A DNA stretch of 25,495 nt from a virus. This document shows positions 21,658 through 25,495 of the stretch, in pieces (positions within the stretch are counted from its first letter, which is position 1; each line of letters starts with the position of its first letter). The stretch spans positions 1-25,495 of IMG/VR virus record IMGVR_UViG_3300021335_000080; one strand, 5' to 3'. The notes under the pieces were generated by a model. That model ran no database searches. It worked only from the letters and a program-made list of their open reading frames with translations, and was not told the origin of the DNA. Made by a program: the position numbers and the translations under genes.

Positions 21658-21980
21658 TTTATTAACTCCTTCTGTTTACTTAGCCCTTGCTCTAGCATCT
21701 TGATTGCTTCTGCTTTGTCACCTCTGGCGAGTGTCTCATATGCCCACGATACCCAACTGTAAGCCTGTGGATCTATCAACTCTGGATCAGGTGCTGTCAT
21801 CACTGGCTGTTGTGGTGGTGGAGACTGTGAATACGCCCCTACCTTGTGAACGTTCAGGAACTCAATGAGATACTCCTTAGATACAGGTACATCTACTTGC
21901 TCCCAGTCTTTAGGGAAGTATCTCTGAGCATCTCTCTGAGTACCAACCCACTGTCCTTTACTTGATCTATACAGTATCAT
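21654..21980 (-). CDS. hypothetical phage protein with a C-terminal helical hairpin
   Basis: This 108-residue protein begins MILYRSSKGQWVGTQRDAQR, continues WEQVDVPVSKEYLIEFLNVH and has a Pro/Gln-rich linker (SPPPQQP) before SWAYETLARGDKAEAIKMLE, which looks like a short TPR-like helix pair. The N-terminal W-V-G-T-Q-x-[DE]-A followed by a strand and E-x-L-x-x-F-L-N is a pattern I recall in marine phage proteins of unknown role. GGAG precedes its ATG. The stop overlaps the next gene (ATGA). Confidence 0.75.
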   Translation of the reverse strand: MILYRSSKGQWVGTQRDAQRYFPKDWEQVDVPVSKEYLIEFLNVHKVGAYSQSPPPQQPVMTAPDPELIDPQAYSWVSWAYETLARGDKAEAIKMLEQGLSKQKELIK

Positions 21981-21983
21981 CTA

Positions 21984-22166
21984 TTAACTCCTCTGCTTCC
22001 TTTTGAAAGCCTCTATTCTTTCGTCTAGCTTTAAATCTTCTATTAAATCTTCTGCCTCCTCTTTAGTATCAAAGAGATTATCTCCTTCTTTATTTTCATA
22101 TGTTTCTCCGTTTTCGTCTTGGACTTCATAGTTAATCCAAGGTATTTCTACTATTTTATATTTCAT
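21984..22166 (-). CDS. hypothetical small acidic protein
   Basis: This 60-residue protein has two short strands (KYKIVEIPWINYEVQDENGE) followed by an acidic helix (DTKEEAEDLIEDLKLDERIE) and a basic tail (KRKQRS). The strand-strand-helix layout resembles small phage proteins in which the helix contains EEAE. Its ATG overlaps the previous stop by 4 bases. No family recognised. Confidence 0.7.
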   Translation of the reverse strand: MKYKIVEIPWINYEVQDENGETYENKEGDNLFDTKEEAEDLIEDLKLDERIEAFKRKQRS

Positions 22167-22363
22167 CTCAGGTTATCTCCTCCATCAAAGTCTAGTTCTC
22201 TCTCATCATCTAGCTTGTAGCTACTTACTGTGTCTGCTGTTTGATGCCAGGACGCATCATTAAGTGTTGTGCCAAGTAGACCTATTGCTAATTGTTTAAT
22301 CTCGTACTCGTCAAAGTCTGAGTAATAGATCAGGTTATATATCTTTTCTATTCTAGGTGTCAT
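22163..22363 (-). CDS. hypothetical small phage protein
   Basis: This 66-residue protein has a helical N-terminus (RIEKIYNLIYYSDFDEYEIK) and a C-terminal acidic tail (DDERELDFDGGDNLR). No cysteine pairs or catalytic residues were seen. It overlaps the upstream gene by 11 bases. The ribosome site is a moderate GGAT. Unrecognised. Confidence 0.65.
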   Translation of the reverse strand: MTPRIEKIYNLIYYSDFDEYEIKQLAIGLLGTTLNDASWHQTADTVSSYKLDDERELDFDGGDNLR

Positions 22364-22529
22364 AGTTATCCATCCTCATTCTAACATCTAGTCTCCAGTT
22401 AAATCCTGTTAATGTTTTACGTGTTGCAATCCCAACATCCAAGATGTGATTCTTAATTGCTTTATGGATTGTGTCTGTTTCGTCACACTCCAGATCATCT
22501 GCTGATATTACAATCTCTTTAAACCTCAT
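22353..22529 (-). CDS. hypothetical small phage protein, 58 residues
   Basis: The start at 22529 is chosen because the ATG overlaps the stop of the newly seen 49-residue gene (ATGA) and an AAAGGA site precedes it; the longer frame from 22637 would run through that gene. The product is MRFKEIVISADDLECDETDT, then IHKAIKNHILDVGIATRKTL and a basic, strand-like end (NWRLDVRMRMDNYDT). Unrecognised. Confidence 0.65.
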   Translation of the reverse strand: MRFKEIVISADDLECDETDTIHKAIKNHILDVGIATRKTLTGFNWRLDVRMRMDNYDT

Positions 22530-22675
22530 GACAAATTCCTTTTCTTTACCTCTATTGTTATACCCTTCATCTTTAAATACTTGGCAACAAGCCTGTCTAA
22601 TTCTGATGTGTCTTTTGTAGAGTGGTAAGCGAAACACTCACCACCCTTTTTGCTTATGTGTATGACGTACTCCAC
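22526..22675 (-). CDS. 49-residue small protein with GTG start
   Basis: A GTG at 22675 follows AAGGA by seven bases and shares one base with the previous stop (TAGTG). The product is MEYVIHISKKGGECFAYHST, then KDTSELDRLVAKYLKMKGIT and IEVKKRNLS, with an alternating strand-turn-strand start and a basic helix. Its TGA overlaps the next ATG. The double overlap and ribosome site show it is real. The family is unknown to me. Confidence 0.7.
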   Translation of the reverse strand: MEYVIHISKKGGECFAYHSTKDTSELDRLVAKYLKMKGITIEVKKRNLS

Positions 22676-23022
22676 TAGTCCATCCTTGTTATAAAATATT
22701 TACCATCTGGTTGTGGTAGTGCAACAATAGCATGGTCATAAAAGTATGCGTATCCATCCTTGGTAATCATCTTACCTATGTATGGCATATCTGCATCATC
22801 ATCGTAGTTAGATACATAGTCACCTTTTTTATTTATTTTACCATCAAACTTGTACAGTTTACCAAAACCATATCTGTCAGTCATAAACTGTACTATGTCT
22901 GTGTTATCATCATTACCTACGTGTTCAGCTACCCATAGTGGGAGTAGCCCTAGCATCTCATTGAGTTGTCTCTTGTCATACTCAGGGTATGCGTTGGTGT
23001 TTATTGCTAGTGTTAGTTGCAT
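22675..23022 (-). CDS. hypothetical phage protein, 115 residues
   Basis: This 115-residue protein begins MQLTLAINTNAYPEYDKRQL, contains EMLGLLPLWVAEHVG and NTDIVQFMTDRYGFGKLYKF, and has a later acidic stretch (SNYDDDADMPYIGKM). No cysteine or catalytic motif is obvious. It appears to be alpha plus beta and soluble. The C-terminal YDHAIVALPQPDGKYFITRM looks like a compact beta hairpin. Ribosome site AAAGGAAA. Unrecognised. Confidence 0.7.
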   Translation of the reverse strand: MQLTLAINTNAYPEYDKRQLNEMLGLLPLWVAEHVGNDDNTDIVQFMTDRYGFGKLYKFDGKINKKGDYVSNYDDDADMPYIGKMITKDGYAYFYDHAIVALPQPDGKYFITRMD

Positions 23023-23040
23023 AATTTTATTTCCTTTTTA

Positions 23041-23289
23041 TTATAATAATCTTTCACTGCATATGTAGCCTAGTGTGTCACCACTAGCTGAGTGTACTGA
23101 CGTACTGTTTTTTGTGCGTTCATCTACAGAACCTAACTTGTCTACTTTAATTAATTCTATGTAGGACTTGGCACGTTCAACAGCCTTCTTCTTACTGGTG
23201 TGGTATGTAGAATAACGATCTACAAATTTGTTTTCTGAATTGTCCCAGTCCATAAGGTCTAGCTTCCATATTTTTCTAAAGTTACTCAT
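23041..23289 (-). CDS. hypothetical phage protein, 82 residues
   Basis: This 82-residue basic protein has strands in KIWKLDLMDWDNSENKFVDR, then a helix with HTSKKKAVERAKSYIELIKV, and a Ser-rich C-terminus (SVHSASGDTLGYICSERLL). AAGGG precedes its ATG. The strand, helix, strand layout is common in phage early proteins, but I cannot place it. Confidence 0.65.
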   Translation of the reverse strand: MSNFRKIWKLDLMDWDNSENKFVDRYSTYHTSKKKAVERAKSYIELIKVDKLGSVDERTKNSTSVHSASGDTLGYICSERLL

Positions 23290-23291
23290 GT

Positions 23292-23474
23292 TTATATCCC
23301 TTCCTTGGCTAATATTCTTAACACGTAGTGTAGTGGTTGCTCACCTAGTGTAATCTCTTTCTGTTTGCTGTTACTGTATCGCTTGGCCTTCGCCATTGCT
23401 TCTATGTCGCTAGGTATTTTGCGAGTAGCTAGTACGTTTTCCATAGCTAGTATTTGGTTGAGTGTTACTGTCAT
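23292..23474 (-). CDS. hypothetical small basic protein
   Basis: This 60-residue protein begins MTVTLNQILAMENVLATRKI, continues PSDIEAMAKAKRYSNSKQKE and ends in ITLGEQPLHYVLRILAKEGI. It is basic with a helical profile and no membrane part. AAGGA precedes the ATG. The short gap (23475-23534) upstream contains no gene. Unrecognised. Confidence 0.65.
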   Translation of the reverse strand: MTVTLNQILAMENVLATRKIPSDIEAMAKAKRYSNSKQKEITLGEQPLHYVLRILAKEGI

Positions 23475-23534
23475 TTTTTATTATCCTTTTTGTTTGTTCT
23501 ATCCCTTCAATATCAGATAGAATTATAGTTGTAA

Positions 23535-23735
23535 CTACACCTCGTGAACTTGGTTATAACGTGTGTCTTTTATGTCACGTTCATACTCAACATAGTAGGT
23601 CACGTTGTTAGGGCTAGGTGCGTAAGCACCTCCAAAGATAGCCTTGTCTAGCTCTTCCTTACTAGGTGCACTAATGAATTGCCTCTCATTATGTTTGTAG
23701 AATAGCGCCCAGTGTTTTAATATTTTTTTATTCAT
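23535..23735 (-). CDS. hypothetical small phage protein
   Basis: This 66-residue protein has a basic N-terminus (MNKKILKHWALFYKHNERQF), a Pro/Ser-rich middle (SAPSKEELDKAIFGGAYAPS) and a Tyr/Arg-rich tail. Its ATG overlaps the previous stop by 4 bases (ATGA). No motif or family seen. Confidence 0.65.
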   Translation of the reverse strand: MNKKILKHWALFYKHNERQFISAPSKEELDKAIFGGAYAPSPNNVTYYVEYERDIKDTRYNQVHEV

Positions 23736-23944
23736 AACTCTTTACCTCTCGCAATTAAATTTCCACAAGAGAAAACAATTTCTTCTAGGGCTTCCCTTGC
23801 CTCTATTGGTAGCGCACCAGAGCCTTTAACCTCTATTGCTAACTCTTGTATTTGTTCAAGTTTATCAGTTAATTCTGTTAATTCTGTAAACACTTCCAAC
23901 GCATCACTAGTTGCTTTGTTTATCCTGATTAGATTATTTTTCAT
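23732..23944 (-). CDS. hypothetical small helical protein
   Basis: This 70-residue protein is mostly helix (INKATSDALEVFTELTELTD, LEQIQELAIEVKGSG) with a second helix (PIEAREALEEIVFSCGNLIA), so it may be a small helical bundle. It is acidic. It overlaps the upstream 57-residue gene by 11 bases. Unrecognised. Confidence 0.7.
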   Translation of the reverse strand: MKNNLIRINKATSDALEVFTELTELTDKLEQIQELAIEVKGSGALPIEAREALEEIVFSCGNLIARGKEL

Positions 23945-24107
23945 CGTTCAATATCCTTTCTAAAAAATTATTTATTTCACATATTTTGTTTAAAGCTTCT
24001 CGCCTTTGTTCCTCACTGTTGAAGACTGTACTAGCAGACACTTCTAGACTGTTCATGTAGTCACTAAAATCATAAAGTTTTTCTTTATGGTAAAACATAT
24101 GCTGCAT
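23934..24107 (-). CDS. 57-residue small protein with strong ribosome site
   Basis: GGAGG lies nine bases before the ATG at 24107 (an alternative start is Met4). The product is MQHMFYHKEKLYDFSDYMNS, then LEVSASTVFNSEEQRREALN and KICEINNFLERILNDEK. It is polar with an amphipathic C-terminal helix. The ribosome site lies inside the end of the 30-residue gene upstream, so the two are probably co-translated. Function unknown. Confidence 0.7.
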   Translation of the reverse strand: MQHMFYHKEKLYDFSDYMNSLEVSASTVFNSEEQRREALNKICEINNFLERILNDEK

Positions 24108-24111
24108 TTAT

Positions 24112-24204
24112 TTATACCTCCATTATTAAATAGGTTATTATGTAGGCTAGTATGCCTAGAATAGTTGTGAGTGCTATCGTGCCTACGATCAAAGTTAAAA
24201 GCAT
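24112..24204 (-). CDS. 30-residue membrane mini-protein
   Basis: AAGGA lies five bases before the ATG at 24204, and the frame reads MLLTLIVGTIALTTILGILA followed by YIITYLIMEV and a TAA at 24114-24112. It is nearly all hydrophobic, one membrane helix. The stop lies inside the ribosome site of the next gene, and the start lies 12 bases after the upstream stop, so it fits the operon exactly. Such mini-proteins in phages may tune a membrane partner; function unknown. Confidence 0.6.
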   Translation of the reverse strand: MLLTLIVGTIALTTILGILAYIITYLIMEV

Positions 24205-24216
24205 TTTTAATCCTTC

Positions 24217-24957
24217 CTAGTGTAGTGGGTAGCTAATGTTTGCTACATCTTTAGACCAACAAGCTCTACAATCACCACAGTGTCCAAAGTCTTGTTCTTT
24301 TTTATCGGGTCTAGACATAGCTTTAAACGTTTCTAAATCGACAACAATATTCTCTTTGTTGGTGCGATAAGCTAGACACTCTTTACCATGTACAGTCTCT
24401 TTATGTTTGTGGACTGTACTAGTGTGAGTGTGACCTTTAATAGGTGCGTCACTAATCATAGTAGCACTAACTCTAATCACTAAGTTGTCTGGCTCTAGTC
24501 CATGTCTCTTGCGGTATGTCTGGACAAGTTTAGCTTCTCTAGTTGGTAACCAGTGTTTTATATCTGGCGTTTCTAGACAACACAAAATGATAGCATGTAA
24601 CATTTCAACCGATTGTAAATCACCACTATCAAACCACCTATGATGAAATATGCCTAGCTTGTTACACCCTCTTTTAATCTGAAAGGCCATTTGTTTAGCC
24701 CACAATTTAGGGTTAGTAGCAATTAGCTTTTCGGCCTTGAATAGGTTGTTTGTCCAACCAGTATCAACACTAGGTCTAAGCTTTTGAAGCTTCAAAGCAT
24801 AGCACCTAGAACAAGTACTACCCTCTATTTTTGCAAGCTTAGATCCTACTTTGCAATGCTTTGCACTGATAGCGAATGTAGTACTAGGCATCTTAGTATT
24901 TCCTAGCGATACCTTGCCGCTATTCTCAATAGTTTCTTTTAGTGTGAAATTATCCAT
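24217..24957 (-). CDS. conserved cysteine-rich phage protein (CxxCYA type), function unknown
   Basis: This 246-residue protein has C35 followed by C49-x-x-C52 in GSTCSRCYALK, and a C-terminal GHCGDCRACWS (C227, C230, C233). Between them are WFDSGDLQSVE (108-118), HWLPTREAKLV (135-145) and NLVIRVSATMI (158-168). This arrangement (C, then C-x-x-C-Y-A, then a D-S-G-D-L motif, then V-R-x-S-A-T, then the C cluster) matches a widely distributed phage family that I recall but whose function I do not know. It resembles the phage Gp37/Gp68 family, with its CxxCYA motif, at the first cluster. The cysteines could bind zinc or an iron-sulfur cluster. It is the largest gene in the early small-gene block. 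Confidence 0.85.
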   Translation of the reverse strand: MDNFTLKETIENSGKVSLGNTKMPSTTFAISAKHCKVGSKLAKIEGSTCSRCYALKLQKLRPSVDTGWTNNLFKAEKLIATNPKLWAKQMAFQIKRGCNKLGIFHHRWFDSGDLQSVEMLHAIILCCLETPDIKHWLPTREAKLVQTYRKRHGLEPDNLVIRVSATMISDAPIKGHTHTSTVHKHKETVHGKECLAYRTNKENIVVDLETFKAMSRPDKKEQDFGHCGDCRACWSKDVANISYPLH

Positions 24958-24970
24958 TTGTGTTTACTCC

Positions 24971-25291
24971 CTAAAGTTTTAACTCTGTAAATTCTTCAAT
25001 TAAATTTTCTGTATAGTCGTTTGCTTCATAGTCTGAAATAATTTCTTCTGGCTCTCTGTTGTATTCCAATACAATAAATAACCAACCCAAATATCTTTTG
25101 GTTTTTCTATTACCAAATAATATATATGAAACGTCCACACTAAAAATAGCATCAATAATTTCATCAAGTTTATTATTTTCATTTATTCTTTGTTCATCTT
25201 CATCCTTAACAACAATTACAATTTCAGGATCTAATTGAGCCTTTTTAATAATACTTTTAAGTAATGTTTTAGCTTTCTTTTCATGTATCAT
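24971..25291 (-). CDS. hypothetical phage protein, 106 residues
   Basis: The start at 25291 is chosen because GAGGT stands eight bases upstream; the longer frame from 25324 begins inside the neighbour and would place that site within the coding region. The product is MIHEKKAKTLLKSIIKKAQL, then PEIVIVVKDEDEQRINENNK, VDVSYILFGNRKTKRYLGWL and an acidic tail. It is an alpha/beta-type soluble protein with no obvious catalytic motif. Its start lies two bases after the stop of the gene truncated by the window edge. Confidence 0.65.
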   Translation of the reverse strand: MIHEKKAKTLLKSIIKKAQLDPEIVIVVKDEDEQRINENNKLDEIIDAIFSVDVSYILFGNRKTKRYLGWLFIVLEYNREPEEIISDYEANDYTENLIEEFTELKL

Positions 25292-25292
25292 T

Positions 25293-25495
25293 TTATAATA
25301 CCTCACTAAAATTTGTTGCACCACTAGCGTCTATATAAACATAAGACCTAGCGTTTATTTCTACTCCAGAACCCCAAACATCATTATCAGCAACACAAGT
25401 GTAAGTAGGTGTAGGATAAAAAGAACACTTTCTATTATAGTGACCTTTATAAAAATTCTTTAGTGCATCAGGTTTTCTTTTAAATTCATCACCTT
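25293..25495 (-). CDS. hypothetical protein, 5' end outside the window
   Basis: The minus-strand frame is open from the window edge to a TAA at 25295-25293. The visible part (66 residues) includes FKRKPDALKNFYKGHYNRKC, then SFYPTPTYTCVADNDVWGSG and VEINARSYVYIDASGATNFS, with a Cys pair (C23, C33) and a strand-rich end. No family can be named from this portion. Confidence 0.55.
   Translation of the reverse strand, partial: GDEFKRKPDALKNFYKGHYNRKCSFYPTPTYTCVADNDVWGSGVEINARSYVYIDASGATNFSEVL

Noticed and set aside
23522-23527. Perfect TATAAT on the minus strand in a 60-base gap
   Set aside because: No acceptable -35 is found 15-19 bases upstream; left unlisted as a promoter.
24217-24957. Assignment as a radical-SAM enzyme
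   Set aside because: The classic CxxxCxxC is not present; C35 and C49-x-x-C52 spacing is different, so only a metal-binding role is suggested.
1-25495. Lysogeny or RNA polymerase module
   Set aside because: No integrase, excisionase, CI-like repressor or single-subunit RNA polymerase motif was seen in any gene; they could lie outside the window.

Overview
The window looks like an internal piece of a tailed-phage genome: a virulent T7-like podovirus, probably marine, infecting an alphaproteobacterium. The reasons are wall-to-wall coding with many ATGA or TAATG overlaps, a T7-type replication set (family A DNA polymerase, fused primase-helicase, gp2.5-type single-strand binding protein, endonuclease I), a B12-dependent ribonucleotide reductase, MazG, and large Q/N/A-rich virion proteins of a style common in marine phages. 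The nrdJ plus T7-type replication combination without a visible RNA polymerase recalls the Roseobacter SIO1 / cobavirus (Zobellviridae) group. That placement is inference from gene content only. No integrase, repressor, tRNA, rRNA or CRISPR was seen. The sequence is moderately AT-rich by eye.

Layout. Bases 1-9620 are the late, plus-strand structural arm: a 5'-truncated gene, a small one-helix membrane protein, a 1040-residue virion protein with a long hendecad-repeat domain, a lysozyme-like protein, two conserved virion-type proteins and a 1116-residue internal-virion-like protein. A bidirectional hairpin terminator at 9625-9653 separates this arm from everything to its right, which is on the minus strand and converges on it. 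Reading the minus arm in transcription order (right to left), 25495-18585 is a dense early block of about 28 small genes, mostly unknown. It includes a zinc metallopeptidase, a cysteine-rich conserved phage protein, a zinc-ribbon protein and several very small membrane proteins. Bases 18613-14481 hold primase-helicase, DNA polymerase and SSB. Bases 14392-9660 hold recombination and nucleotide metabolism: a PD-(D/E)XK exonuclease, endonuclease I, a 53-residue protein, MazG, NrdJ, a second nuclease-like protein, a DUF3310 (T7 gp1.7-like) protein and a last small protein.

How it works together. The early small proteins presumably take over the host. Helicase-primase, polymerase and SSB replicate the genome. 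Endonuclease I and the PD-(D/E)XK exonuclease probably resolve and degrade DNA, and NrdJ, MazG and the DUF3310 protein refill the dNTP pool. SSB appears to have its own -35 element and its own terminator, suggesting separate expression. The only sizeable non-coding gap (20239-20374) carries a paired AGGT-N3-ACCT dyad, one copy over a sigma70-like -10.

Several genes here are shorter than 60 codons and were found by reading the gaps: 13010-13171, 18585-18722, 18727-18900, 20375-20452, 22526-22675, 23934-24107 and 24112-24204, plus a truncated gene at the right edge. Several starts were moved downstream because a clear Shine-Dalgarno site or a stop/start overlap sits there.
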